Source: Cheiracanthium punctorium (taxonomy: Eukaryota > Arthropoda > Arachnida > Araneae > Cheiracanthiidae). From it: a stretch of DNA of 64,000 nucleotides. The notes beneath the pieces are model-generated. The model was not told the DNA's origin and did no database searches. It saw only the letters and a list, made by a program, of their open reading frames with translations. This document shows, piece after piece, positions 1 to 10,338 of this stretch. The stretch spans positions 144,231 through 208,230 of the forward strand of contig JAWZYV010012536.1 of the NCBI GenBank assembly GCA_038373885.1, given 5' to 3'. Both the position numbers and the translations under genes were made by a program. Within the stretch, counting starts at the first letter, position 1; each line of letters starts with the position of its first letter.

Positions 1-830
1 ATATTAAGCTATTTCAAACGACTCAGAACTGATATATGCTGTTAAGGGTTACAAAATGAATTTCGCCATCGAAAAAAAGTGTCTTTATCATTTATGGTTC
101 TGCTACAGGAACACTCAAGAGATTTCCAACACATTACGGCCAATAGCAATTTTAGTGACATTCATTCATTTCAAGTACAATACCGTCCTACCATATAGTT
201 AAGTAATGATCCGACCACGGTCACGTGCCTCCCTCAAGAATTGCGCCAAAAGCCGACAAGCTTGGCGAGTTTTGGTGTACGTGTGTACGTATTTAAATCT
301 TAAATCTCAAAAATTATAAGTCGTAGAATGTTGAAATTTCATACATAGGAATGTTGTAACATCTAGTTGTGATTCTCGATTTTTGGTTCCAATCTACTTT
401 AGAGTTTATTTACAGGATCACACAAAAGAATTCCAATACATTAATGTCTATGGACATCTTCAATATATTGAATCTGTAGTCAGTCATTGTTTGGTCCATG
501 CCTAAAATATCGCCATTTGTTGTCGGCCTTGGCGAGTTTTGTCGAAAAATTGCCAAATTTGGAGAGAAAAATAATTTCGCATTTCGCATAACTCTAAAAC
601 TTTTAACCGTTGAAATGTTGAAATTTTGTATTTAGAACTGTTGTAACATGTATGGATACATTCAGTTCATTGAAAGTCTGTGGTCAATGACTACTTTGGC
701 TAGCCCCAAAATCTCGCAAACTATCTCAAGCTTGTCGGCTTTTATTGAAATATCGCCAAATTAAGTGTCAGAAGCAAATCTTTCAAATTGAGCCCAGCTT
801 AGCGATATCGAAACATTTGGGTAGAAATCG
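1..830 (+). repeat. R1 interspersed repeat, distal part
   Basis: The first 270 bases match, with scattered differences, the last 310 bases of the window (from about 63681). Both have a similar start, a TGTTAAGGRTTACAARATGAA stretch, then an ACAGGAACACTCAA-like module and a CTGCCTCCCTCAA stretch before GCGCCAAAA. Further modules with the same flavour (near 413 and 650) and many GGCGAGTTT/CGCCAAAT words continue to about 830. No coding capacity is visible. It is cut by the start of the window. It belongs to the family also seen at 2200-2835, 54430-55630 and 62790-64000. Confidence 0.6.
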
Positions 831-2199
831 CTAAACCTTAGTATTACTGCAGTATTTTGCCTCTCTCAAACAAAATAAGCTTAGATGAAGTGCGCCGAAA
901 ATATTTTTGATTTAATACATGTGCAAGGAAGTCATGTGCTGTCCACATCAGATATTTTTCAAATAGCATTTTAGTGAATTTTATAAACATGTTTGATATT
1001 TTCATGCAACAAAATTTCAAAACTTGGTTGAAAAATAAATCTCACCCAAAAGATTAAGAAATATTTTGTCGAAACAATCATTAAAACATGTAGTAATTTT
1101 AATTGTTAATACAAAAGTTAGCATAATTGCTTGTAATGAACGAAAATATGATTATTCACAAAAACGATGGGAAAGATTTTATTTTAAATCACTGGGTGCA
1201 GTCGGTGATATCGTTCGATATGAACTCTTGAAATTGTCTGCAGACTTTCTCAAGAATCTGCGACGGGCGTCGCGTGAGTTCTGCGACCAGGGTGTACAGT
1301 TATTGTTTAGATAAGCCAGTAAATGAGAAATTTAAGTCACAAACATGGTACGCAAAACTCCCTAATATTAGTGTAAAAAATACATGGAAGAAATAATTAG
1401 CAAAATATTAAACTGTTCCAAATATAATCATTCCTCTTAGATCGTAGTTCACGGTACTTATTTCAGTTATCTCCCAGACCCATAAAATGACTTAACCAGC
1501 TTTTTGAATGAGCATCATAAAGCATAACAATTTTTTTTTGTGTACTCTTGTAACAAAACTATAAATGATTCACACAGCATTTTACAGGGAAATAATGCTA
1601 TCATATACCAGAATTTCGTGAACTAATTGTGTTTTGTTCAAGACGGTTAAAAGTCCTCGAAACGCATTTTATGGAATGACTCAACTGATCGTTAACGCAT
1701 TAAAACTGTTCTGCACTCGAGCAGTAAAATAAACACAAATGCTGCGTGCATTATTATGAATACAGCGTGCTTTTATAAATCTGAATAATGGAAATACGTT
1801 TCTTTTTTATAAACAGTAATGATACATTTTATGGTAATCTGCGCATGTTTTCTGCAATCTAACAAAAATTTCATAATTCTTTTAAAGAAAAAGCTCTCCT
1901 TTGTATCCGGTGGATTAAATGTAGACTCGGAAGGAGTGATATGATTTTTAATGAAAATCACCGCGATATATTTATACATATCTAGGCAACCTACGGCCCG
2001 CGGGTCGATTGTGACGCCCCTTCCCCCCCTTTGATTTTGATATGGCCCATGAAATATATCGAAACGTCATCAAAAACACATATAATACATTTAAAACCTC
2101 ACATAAACCGCAATTTTGTACCCCGCGACTTCCCTAACATCCTAATGTTTGAATTAGCTCTTTCTAAAAGTAGCCCATGCCTGACTTAATATATAGTTC
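831..2199. other. Unassigned AT-rich sequence
   Basis: No recognisable gene, terminal repeat or tandem array. Open frames here, such as 1066-1314 on the plus strand, are short, AT-driven and resemble no known family. A GC-richer patch at about 1985-2050 (CGGCCCGCGGGTCG and CCCCTTCCCCCCC) may be an old element end, but it has no partner. Confidence 0.5.
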
Positions 2200-2835
2200 C
2201 GCTGATAACTTACTCACTGACTCTGTCATAATTCCGGTTTGTACCACTCCAAAATAAAACTTTTACCGCCATACTCCGTAAAAATGGAAAAAAAAGCTCG
2301 AAAAACGTAAGAAAATTCACACAGATCGTCTCAAAGTTTTACATAATTACTAAAAAGATATACAAAACTATCTGAGCTACATTATAAACCTGAAAATCAA
2401 CCCGTTCTGTATTATTTAAACAATATTTTGTAATTTTCAGCTCCTCTATATTCTCCAGAGCAAAAAAAAAAGTTAACCAGTTGAGTAAAAAAGTTAGGTA
2501 TCACAAGTGATATTGATGTCATATTGATCTCACGATTATCTGGCTTTTCACAGAAAATTGTGATTACAATTCCTATAAGATAGCTTTTCAAGATTACCCA
2601 TTGGTTAGCTTTTTTTCCGTAAATAAAATTTCTAACGATTTCGTTTGGCTGTGAACAGCCAAACGAAATCTTTCGATTGCGGAAAGCTCCGCATACACAC
2701 TCGCTGGGAAACTTAGCAAGTTTTAAGAACATGCAATTCCGATTTCGGTATATAAACACTGTAATGAAAAATAAAATATGAAGTTATTTATTTTAAGTAG
2801 ACCCAGATTATCTATACTGAGAGTAGAAACTTTTT
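2200..2835 (+). repeat. R1 interspersed repeat, proximal part
   Basis: The segment matches 63110-63625 in the same orientation. Shared landmarks are a run near CATAATTA...AAAAATATA(G/C)A, CTGAAAATC(A/C)ACCCGTTC, TTTTCAGCTCC, an AAAAAGTTAA stretch, and AAGTTATTTATTTTA before GTRGAC. It contains the perfect hairpin at 2637-2670, which the other R1 copies do not show. No coding capacity is visible. Confidence 0.6.
2637..2670. repeat. Perfect 15-bp hairpin in R1 copy
   Basis: GATTTCGTTTGGCTG, a four-base loop TGAA, then the exact reverse complement. It sits inside the R1 copy. There is no T-run to suggest a terminator. It could be the end of a tiny foldback insertion or a slipped-strand inversion product. 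Confidence 0.7.
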
Positions 2836-3210
2836 GCCTATCATGTTTTCTAAACCCAATGTAATTGCCTCCACGTTACATACTTAAATCTATTGATTAA
2901 AACTAACACTCCTTTATTGATTAAATTTCTTATCGGCTGATTTAAATCCTTTTACGCTAAAAATTTCCGAAAAATACTCTTTAAAGACAATAATTTATAA
3001 ACTCCTCAATTCGCCTCAACGCCCCCAATTCGCTAGATTCAAATTAGCTCTATTTTCACTTAAATCTTGTCTATTTGAGAATTCCCACTTTCCTCCCCCA
3101 CGAAAAGAGACCATATCGTGTTACTATCAAGTGACCAACGCTCTTCAACGGACAACGATGTCAAAGGATGCACCACACCATAGTCACCTCCCGGGCATCG
3201 AAGGACAAGC

Positions 3211-3381
3211 ATGTCGTTATCAAAATATGAATTAAAAGAATTTCTGAAGAGGATACTGGATGCACTTTACTTAATGCTAAGTCCTTTTCCTGTGGGTGTT
3301 TACTTCTCGGTGTATTCTATTGTTATAATTTTATTTTATATCCGAATATCAAATGTATCTTTTGCATATTCGGAGTATTGA
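3211..3381 (+). CDS. Possible 56-residue membrane peptide ORF
   Basis: An ATG frame of 56 codons begins MSLSKYELKEFLKRILDALY, followed by a hydrophobic stretch (about residues 26-43, ending IVIILFYI) and a TGA. An AATAAA overlaps the region just after the stop. The upstream 100 bases are less AT-rich than the surroundings (CTCCCGGGCATCGAAGGACAAG). I do not recognise the product. The region could equally be a solo LTR or other regulatory repeat whose open frame is accidental. Confidence 0.15.
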   Translation: MSLSKYELKEFLKRILDALYLMLSPFPVGVYFSVYSIVIILFYIRISNVSFAYSEY

Positions 3382-3670
3382 AATAAATTCAACCTAAATA
3401 TGGAGGGGATGCTTTCGGTAAAGATTTGATTTAACACCAGTTTTATAAGATAACACCAGATTTAACACCAGTCGGGTTTATAATCATAGATTACAGCTCT
3501 GATAATAAAAAATGAAGAAAATGAATAATTCAAACATTTTAAACTGTGCACTATTTATCATTATTAATCATTACTCAACTTAAAATTGCACCGTGAACAA
3601 TAAATGTCAGAAAAAAGAAAATACTAGAAAACACTGATTTAACAGCCTTAAATAACAAATTGCAGTGTAA

Positions 3671-3885
3671 TATATTAATCAAAAACAGCAAATTTTCATA
3701 AAACACCCCTTTTATAGCTCAAAATAATAATCTTAATTGAGTACAGATATATTAATCAAAAAAGGACTGATTTTGTAAAAACTCTCATTCTATAGCTTAA
3801 AGAATAATTATAATTGAGTACAGATATATTAATAAAAAACGGACAGATTTTGTAAAAAAAACTCCTCTTTTTTGATTATTTAGGC
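3671..3885. repeat. 77-bp tandem repeat, about 2.7 units
   Basis: Units begin with TATATTAAT at 3671, 3748 and 3825, exactly 77 bases apart. Each continues as an A-rich stretch, a TTTTGTAAAA-like motif, CTC..TATAGCT and AATAATYWTAATTGAGTACAGA. Copies differ by scattered substitutions, so the array is old. Nothing coding is visible. Confidence 0.75.
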
Positions 3886-4164
3886 TAAATGGAGCTGTTG
3901 TATAATGCCCCAAAATTGAGAATTTTTGGCTCCATTGATTTTTGTCGATTAATGGAGCAAATTTTACTCAATCGGGAGAATGGCTGTATGAAGTCAAAAA
4001 TTGAGTAAAAATGTACTCCGTTTGATTATCATTTTACTCAGTAGGTTTAAGCGTGTAGGTTAATAGTTATTGGTAATGGAAATAAAACATTTTAAAATCA
4101 TGTAAACAAAATCACATAATAAAAGCTCATCCATGTATTCATATGTAATAAGAAATTTACTTAC

Positions 4165-4251
4165 AAGCCGGTCTGATTGGTCATTATTACTTTTTGACAG
4201 ACACTCAGCTGATGTGAGGAATAGGACAAGTACTGGCCCGATTGCCTTCAT
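4165..4251 (-). CDS. Signal-peptide exon 1, copy A
   Basis: On the minus strand an ATG at 4251 opens a frame of 29 codons, MKAIGPVLVLFLTSAECLSK and on, ending at a consensus splice donor, CTT|GTAAGT (GT at 4164-4163). The first 18 residues look like a cleavable signal peptide, with a Lys, a VLVLFL core and a small-residue end (SAECLS). The rest is polar (SNNDQSD). An in-frame ATG lies three codons upstream, but copies B and C share the downstream start. The upstream 40 bases (ACATCTTTGAATAGTGATTG) are shared with copies B and C, so a 5' UTR or promoter is conserved too. The downstream exon is not found. It is probably the first exon of a small secreted-protein gene or a gene fragment. The product is unknown. 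Confidence 0.5.
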
Positions 4252-4563
4252 GACAATCACTATTCAAAGATGTAAAGCATCTTGAATTACGTTTGATTAA
4301 ACATTTATATTTCATGAAACTTGCTTATTCATTAAAAAATTTCCGTATGAAAAAAAAAATCATTCAAAATAGAAATGATATGCATGCTGTTAAAAAATGT
4401 TATGCAACTATATGAAATTTAAAGATATGCATATGTTTATTTCTGTTTTGAATGATTTTTTTTTGCATTCAGAAATGTTTTAATGAATAAGCAAATTTCT
4501 TAAAATATAAATGTTTAATCAAACGTAATTAAAGACGTTTTACATCTTTGAATAGTGATTGTC
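4252..4563. promoter_or_regulatory. Palindromic spacer between divergent signal exons
   Basis: The two exons diverge from this 312-bp spacer. Its two halves are imperfect inverted copies of each other: GATTGTCATGAA at both edges, ACATCTTTGAATAGTGAT, then CGTTTGATTAAACATTTATATTT, and ATTCATTAAAA toward the middle. If the exons are expressed, this is the only place for their promoters. Function is inferred from position; there is no proof of transcription. Confidence 0.35.
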
Positions 4564-4659
4564 ATGAAAGAAATCGGGACAGTACTTGTCCTGTTCCTCA
4601 CATCAGTTTTCGATCTGTCAAAAAATAATATTGACCAACATAATCCTGTTTATTATTAA
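4564..4659 (+). pseudogene. Signal-peptide exon 1, copy B (donor lost)
   Basis: The ATG at 4564 opens MKEIGTVLVLFLTS, clearly homologous to copy A on the opposite strand (same VLVLFLTS core and later NNIDQ versus NNDQ). A small deletion has changed the region of the cleavage site, and the frame ends at TAA (4657-4659). The GTAAGT donor of copy A is absent here. It reads as a decayed inverted duplicate. Its 3' flank (4668-4715, GACTAGACAAAATTATT and on) recurs at 58108-58160 beside copy C. Confidence 0.45.
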
Positions 4660-4829
4660 AGGATAGATTGACTAGACAAAATTATTTTACAGAGTCATTT
4701 TACCTTGTTGTTATGAATTGAATGTCAAGGGACGGTTACGAGAAGATAGATGTTTCGTCTTGCAAAATTTCTCTTTTGTAAAGTCTGTTTTAGTAGGACT
4801 CTCAAGCAAACTTTTTATTTAATACTGCC

Positions 4830-5065
4830 CCACCAGTGGCATAACGCAAAGGGCTCCGAGCTGGGAGACGGAAAGTGCCTGGTTCGAAACCAGGGCGCGT
4901 CCGCCAACCTAACCGTTCAGAGTTTACCGTGGTTTCCTCCGAAACTTAGCGCAAATATGGATTAGGATCCCATAGAAAGATCTCCACGGAGGGCACCACA
5001 CTTATCGGCCTAGAGCCCACGCTTACCTAAATCGGCCGTAACCCCACAAACAAGCAAATCTATTT
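4830..5065 (+). repeat. tRNA-derived SINE, copy 1
   Basis: The head resembles a tRNA gene, with a degenerate A box (TGGCATAACGCAAAGGG) and a good B box (GGTTCGAAACC) about 35 bases later. The body follows: CCGTGGTTTCCTCCGAAAC, then AGGATCCCATAGAAAGATCTCC and GGCCTAGAGCCC. The body is shared with the minus-strand copy at 24575-24785, which establishes a dispersed family. No poly-A tail is obvious. Its propagation would rely on a LINE not seen in this window. Confidence 0.7.
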
Positions 5066-6448
5066 AGTAATATCTATTTTAGTAGGCTTGTCTCGCCTCG
5101 CATAACAATTGCAAATCTATCTCGACTAGTCTCGCATCCATTTTATTAATTATGAAAACTTTTTGGACTGCACATGGTGGTTTTTAAATATTTTGGTGTG
5201 TTTTCTTTTGCAAAAGGAAAAAATAGAAACTGGAATTACACCAACAAATTAACAAGGCTTAAACATCTGGGTGGGCGGAAACCTGGGGTCAATTCCCTTT
5301 CTTTTCCTTTGTTTGTTTAGTGACGATTCTGTAAAGGTGCCTTTTGCTTCGAAATTTAATATCCCAAAATATAAAAGTGATAAAAAGTGCCATTATGGGA
5401 TGCAGGCGAGCAGAAAAAATATGTATGCTTTTCTTAAGAATTATTTTTTTTCCGAAAAGGTGAAGTTATGTAAATCATGGACATTGACTAAAAGATACCT
5501 TTAGCTGCACTATTTCAAATGCCAAAGTGATATCGTGATAGAAAAACACCTTGAGTGTCTTCTGAGAAACACAACTACATTCCATGAAGCCAATATTTTG
5601 CAATTTTCCAAGCTTCATTTTTCTTCAACTGGAGAAGTTATATTTCCTCCGCTTAACTATTGAGTTTTAACTATTTTTCGATGAAATACTACAGAGTCAA
5701 AGTGCACAAATATGAAAAAAAAAATTGAATATTTTAAGAACCAAAATGTTTTGCAACTTATCCATTTTTGGTAATGAAAGAAATAAGTACATACATTACA
5801 GTGAAAACAAATTGTCATCAGAAAGTGTCATAGAAATATCGATCTAATCACAATCAGTAAGCTATCGACTTACTGATAATCACAAAAAATGCGTTTTGAG
5901 AAAAATCAGTTTGAAGTTACCTTATTGTGTTCAAACATAAAACGTTTTTATGTGTATCTGCGGTTGTAGTTGGAATAATTGTGTGAAACTGGCGCCAAAA
6001 TGCTCAGGAATATGTAAGTTTTAATACTTTCCATTAAACGTTGTAGCAAGCTATGTGATATCTAGTGGCCATCTAGTGGTATTTGATTGCTGTGATCGTC
6101 TGTTCACATTCGAAATGTGAAGACTGTTTAATTTTTTCTACAAAATGAGTTATTTTCTTTTTTCCCCTCGAAAATGTGAAATGACAAAGTCATTTGCATC
6201 AATAGGCAAATGTTATGGATCTTCATGTGTTTTTTTAGGATGACCATCAAACGATTCTGGTTCTGTTGAATCAAGAACTTAGTAACTAATTTCTCTTTAT
6301 GAGTGATCCCGTTAATAGGTGATGATAATGGGTAGTTAATAGATGATAAAGTGTTCTTAATTTTAATGGGTCAAAAATGTTCAGTTACAAACATACTTCA
6401 TTGAAATAAATGATAATGAGGCTGGGAATTTTCGAATATTTGAATCCA
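5066..6448. other. Unassigned AT-rich sequence
   Basis: No gene family, TIR or tandem array was recognised. Open frames such as 5271-5504 (plus) lack any domain or splice context. A small imperfect hairpin (CAGTAAG...CTTACTG) lies near 5857. Confidence 0.5.
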
Positions 6449-6718
6449 TTAGTACTCAGACGCCAATCGACACACAGAAATCATATTAGTTACAAATAGA
6501 ACTATTTTTAATTTATTTATCAAACGACTGTCTATTGACCACTTGGTCATTAGGTTGCGAGCTCTCCAATATTTTTCCATAAGAGAACTAAAATGAAATA
6601 ATGCAGACATTAACCAGTGTGCGCGGCAGTCATATCTTGTCCAATTGGACATAACTACACATAGAAGAGTCGACAATTTTAGAACGATGTAAATGGGCAC
6701 GGAGACAGTGGTGACCAA
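6449..6718 (-). CDS. Unrecognised 89-codon ORF, hydrophobic
   Basis: A minus-strand frame with two hydrophobic stretches, around residues 3-22 (TTVSVPIYIVLKLSTLLCVV) and 70-82 (KIVLFVTNMISV), separated by a basic, aromatic segment with MEKYWRARNL. It is less AT-biased in codon choice than its surroundings. It could be a membrane-protein exon (insect/arachnid chemoreceptors have this texture), but no diagnostic motif or clear splice sites are seen. It may be a chance frame. Confidence 0.15.
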   Translation of the reverse strand: MVTTVSVPIYIVLKLSTLLCVVMSNWTRYDCRAHWLMSALFHFSSLMEKYWRARNLMTKWSIDSRLINKLKIVLFVTNMISVCRLASEY

Positions 6719-6860
6719 TTACTTACTTAATGATACTTACTGATACTTGTAGTTGGTTGGATTTCTAATATCTAGGCTCAAATCAAGGAACATAATGAAA
6801 TCTTTTAATTCAAAATCACAGATTACATTGAAATAGTTTTTTTCACCCAATAATTATATA

Positions 6861-7070
6861 CTAGCAACCCGCCCGGCTTTGCACGAGTAGGAGAGTATAC
6901 ATGTCTACACTTTTTCTATCGTGATGTCGTATCAGCCTTTTACATCGGGCATGCATGTAAGATTACTACTTGCAGTATTTTTAATGTATTTTATTTCCAA
7001 TAGTGAAAATATTTGAAAAACTAAAGAATCGACCAAAAACAAACTAACATATTTCTCTATATACAATACT
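6861..7070 (-). mobile_element. Helitron 3' end fragment
   Basis: Read on the minus strand the segment ends ...AAAGCCGGGCGGGTTGCTAG, a Helitron-type terminus: a GC-rich hairpin-forming stretch followed by CTAG and then T. It abuts another Helitron 3' end at 7071, so it is the stump of a tandemly joined element. No coding sequence is visible. Confidence 0.6.
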
Positions 7071-7364
7071 AGCTGACCCGGCAAACGTTGTTTTGCCATA
7101 TAAATTATTCCTAGGATTATTTTAGTAGAAAGAAATGACTAACATATTGTAAGTTTGTGAGGATGTGGTATATGACTGAAAGAGGCATGGAGCGCTGTGA
7201 ACGATGCTGGAATATAAAAATAACACAATACCGAACATTCATATTTTTAATTCATTGTAATTTATTCTTTAAATTTATATATATCGCTAATTACAATAAT
7301 TTTACTAAAAAATAATATAAATCCCTTAACGCAATAGAGTATACAATATTTTTTGTTATCCATC

Positions 7365-7500
7365 TTTAGATAACACAAACATACTGCATGGTTTGCCCAC
7401 TCGGGAGCATGCTCCGTAAAACTGTTCGTGTGAAAAACATGGTGTGCTCAAATCTAATCCACAAACAGACATAGTTTGGCCTTGAGACTTATTGATAGTC
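7365..7500 (-). pseudogene. Helitron helicase C-terminal remnant
   Basis: The minus strand reads GMTINKSQGQTMSVCGLDLS, then FSHEQFYGACSRVGKPC and FVLSKDG before a stop. This is the conserved C-terminal block of PIF1-type helicases in Helitrons (the (T/M)TINKAQGQT motif and the Q-Y-A-SR motif). It ends in TGA/TAA codons shortly before the element's 3' terminus. Upstream helicase motifs are missing, so only the last 45 or so residues survive. It comes from a different Helitron lineage from the one at 9.9-16.8 kb. Confidence 0.75.
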
Positions 7501-8065
7501 ATTCCCTAAAAAATTTTGCCCCCCCCCCTCCAAAAAAAAAAGGGATGAAAATCTGAAACACTTTCAGATTTTCAATACGCACTATAGTGCTATATATTAA
7601 AATCGTATCATAATTTATGCGTCGTCCTTATTCCATTAAGTTGGAAAGTGTCATCATTATTCATGACAGTGCTGTATTTTTCTTTCTTATTTCATAAAAC
7701 CCATCTTTGGAATCGAAATCTATCTTAAAATCGCCTACTAAAACTATTTTACAATCTTCGCGAAGTATATCACAACTATACTTCACCGATCCTACTTTAA
7801 CGCCTCGACTCTCGCCTAGGAGGCGATGATTAAACATATGCAGTTACCATGATGATTTTTTGCATTTATGTAGAAATCGTAATTTAGCATTAAAATGGCG
7901 ATTTGGAACAACATGCAAGTACAGCATGCCGTTACATTTTTATTTATTTTGGATTAAAAATTAATGTAGTTTTAATAATTAAATGTCTTCAAATTCCTTA
8001 ACTGGCGCGTTTATTGCTATTTTGTTTACTTTAGTTATCACCTAGTTCTTTTGGGTGCGTTGAAA

Positions 8066-8232
8066 GGGTACTTACGTATTATCCCGGCGGTCACTTCCGC
8101 CAAACTACTTTTTCGTAGATTTTAAATACGTTGCCAATCGTATTCCAAACCATCAACAATTTCATGTGCCCGGCATTTATCTTGGTGAAAAATTGCTTGT
8201 CTTGGCGGACCGCCGGGATAATTTGTAAGTAC
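8066..8232. mobile_element. MITE, GGGTACTTACG family, copy 1
   Basis: It has inverted ends GTACTTACRWATTATCCCGG (about 25 bases, left end with two extra G). It is flanked by 8-bp direct repeats CGTTGAAA (8058-8065) and CGTCGAAA (8233-8240). The paralogous R2 copy at about 40171 reads GCGTTGAAACTTGTGCATAA uninterrupted, so it preserves the empty site. An 8-bp target duplication fits hAT-like mobilisation. Copies 2 and 3 are at 24056 and 54249. Confidence 0.85.
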
Positions 8233-8988
8233 CGTCGAAACTTGTGCATAACTCCCAGAGACCCATGACTGCAAAGCTCGCCAAAGTACGGGGATTTTTT
8301 AGGTTGGCGAGAGTGGGGGCGTTAAAATAGGAATCAAATCTTTCTTGAACCATAAAACACATCTTTGGAATCGAAATCTATCTTAAAATCGCCTACTGAA
8401 ACTGTTTTACAATCTTCGCCAGGCATATTCTTCCTGTAGGCATATTCCAACTATACCGCAAAGACATTTTAAATACTGTTTGGAATGGGCATCATAATCC
8501 ATGAGTGTACCGTGTTTTCCTTTCTTGTTCCACAGAGCACTTCTTCGGAATAGAAATCAATCGCCTTATAAAACTCTTTTACAATATACGCCAGGCGTTT
8601 TCTAACTATACGCGAAATATATTTATAATAAATTGTTACGTTTTGGCACCACATTTAGCGATCAATTATCAAAAATTGCAAGCCTTGTGCGACTTTCAAC
8701 ATTTTATTAACGCACCCCCCTCTCCACGTTATCTGGAAAAGACATTTGAAAAGTGACTCGACACGCTAATGTCTACACAGAAATCCTGATTGAAATTAAT
8801 AGCACTCTGGGGCTAAACATTTTGGGGTGGATCGCCCTTATGACTTAGGGGTATGAGACATAGTTAAAAACCTATTGTCAGACGTAACGAATATACATAG
8901 AAAATTTCATTAAAATTGGTCGAGAGGTTTCGGAGGAGTTTGGTGACTAACACTGTGACAGGAGAATTTTATATATTAGATTATAAAA

Positions 8989-9257
8989 CTTTTAGGTTGC
9001 CAATTAATATAGTTTTAATAATTACGTGACTTCAAATCACTTAAATGGTGCGTTTATCGCTAATGTGTTCACTTTCGTTAAGACGTGTGCATAACGCCTA
9101 GAGACTGATGACTGCGAAGCTGGCCAAAGTGCGGCGATTTTTAGGTTGGCGGGAGTGGAGGGACGTTAATTAAAATCATAGCTTAAGTTCAGTTAAAAGT
9201 TATCACTTCATTCATTGACTGTTAGTCAGTACAAAATTCGCTGGGTCAGTTAGTATA
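8989..9257 (+). mobile_element. Helitron fragment with plus-strand 3' end
   Basis: The segment repeats the R2 text seen at about 7940-8330 (TAGTTTTAATAATTA, CTTCAAAT, GTGCATAACGCC) and ends AAAATTCGCTGGGTCAGTTAG, a diverged version of the GGGTCAGCTAG terminus. It is therefore an oppositely oriented or rearranged piece of the same Helentron family as its left neighbour. No coding sequence. Confidence 0.45.
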
Positions 9258-9881
9258 ACATAAATGTTTATTTTCATTTGCCACACCAATTTTTAACTAT
9301 TTAAAAAATGTTAGAACTGTTTAATATCCAAGCTGTACTAATTTTAATTTCCATGTATCTAATAGCGATACTTTTTATAAATCTTCCATGGTTTTCTCTC
9401 GTGTAAAGCATCAAGCTGTGTAATCTCGAGGAGCTATTTAGAATCGCTTTAATTGCGAATAGGATGTTAGTGTTGCAGAATATACAAATTTCACACTTTT
9501 TTAAATTTATGACGTCAAGGTTTAACTGTCGTAAAAGATACACCAAACTCATTTTTAGTAAAAAAATTCCTAAAAATCTGCAAATTATGCTACATATTCA
9601 GAAAGAACTGTTTTTAAAAGAAAATTTTCTCCTCTATCCGATGATATAAATGCCATTTTGCTGCAAACGTAATTGCCGCCGTTATTACGAATTAGGTGAG
9701 GAAAACTTCAAAAAATCGCATAAAATAAGAAAATTTCTAATTGGAATTTCGAAAATTTTAATAGTTATTCTGCTATTCGGGGCGAAGACGAATCCAACGA
9801 ATCAGAGATCATTAAAATCGGTCCAGCCATTCATGAGTTATAAGTGTTGGAACAAACCCGACTTTGTTTTATGTATATAGA
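9258..9881 (-). mobile_element. Non-autonomous Helitron, minus strand
   Basis: The minus-strand 5' end is TCTATATACATAAAACAAAG at 9881, followed by TAACTCATGAATGGCTGGAC, the usual 5' text of arthropod Helitrons. The left part (9360-9530) matches the Heli-B body at 17300-17500 and 59217-59400 (CTCGTGTAAAGCATC, GTGTAATCTCGAGGAGC, TTTATGACGTCA). Its right end abuts the RepHel frame directly. Confidence 0.6.
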
Positions 9882-10338
9882 TTTAAAACTTCTCTCGGAT
9901 TACATGAAAGAACAAATACATTATGTTTAGATGTTACACGTGACAGGGCAACATACAATTGGCTGCGTGAAAAACATTCAGTAGTTAAGTCACTTCGAAC
10001 AACTTTTAAAGTTTGATCTTGTGCTTTATTAATAGTCATTCCAAATGCTAATGCAATTAGAAATTGGAGCCGTTTGAACTGAAAAGGTAATTCTGAGGGT
10101 ATCATTGGTATTCTTGATACAAGAAGAGTTTCACCAGTTCCACAGTCAGTTAATATTGTGCATTCGATCAAAACCCTTTTTAAATGAACCATTTTGAGTC
10201 TTGTACCGTTACACAGTTTAGGCGGGTTTACATTTCTTAGTAATATGGCAGGTGAACCTACTTTTTATATTAATTTGTGCGGCATAATTCCGGGAGGTGT
10301 CAAAGAGTTCAAAAATTCAGTTGGATAATGTACTGCCT
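9869..10338 (-). pseudogene. Helitron RepHel, helicase C-terminus
   Basis: The minus-strand frame from 10192 reads MVHLKRVLIECTILTDCGTG, then FPFQ-like FQFKRLQFLIALAFGMTINK, AQDQTLKVV, and FSRSQLYVALSRVTS. This is the terminal block of a PIF1-like Helitron helicase. Weakly in frame upstream (to about 10338), YPTEFLNSLTPPG and later LRNVNPPKLCNGTRL can be followed. The usual GQT is DQT here. The frame ends at 9869, four codons inside the neighbouring Helitron's 5' terminus, so the natural C-terminus and 3' UTR have been replaced. Confidence 0.8.

Larger units (their letters stand above)
7071..8986 (-). mobile_element. Helentron-like element, minus strand
   Basis: The 3' terminus on the minus strand is ...GTTTGCCGGGTCAGCTAG (plus-strand start CTAGCTGACCCGGCAAACG), and the 5' terminus is TCTAATATATAAAATTCTCC at 8986. 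Both are typical of arthropod Helitron/Helentron ends. Inside are a helicase remnant (7370-7500), an R2 repeat body (about 7530-8830) and a MITE (8066-8232). The R2 body repeats a module (ATCTTTGGAATCGAAATCTA then AAATCGCCTAC) near 7690, 8350 and 8530. It is not autonomous. Confidence 0.65.

Noticed and set aside
3671..3885. CRISPR-like array
   Set aside because: Units are contiguous 77-bp tandem repeats without unique spacers, and the genome is eukaryotic.
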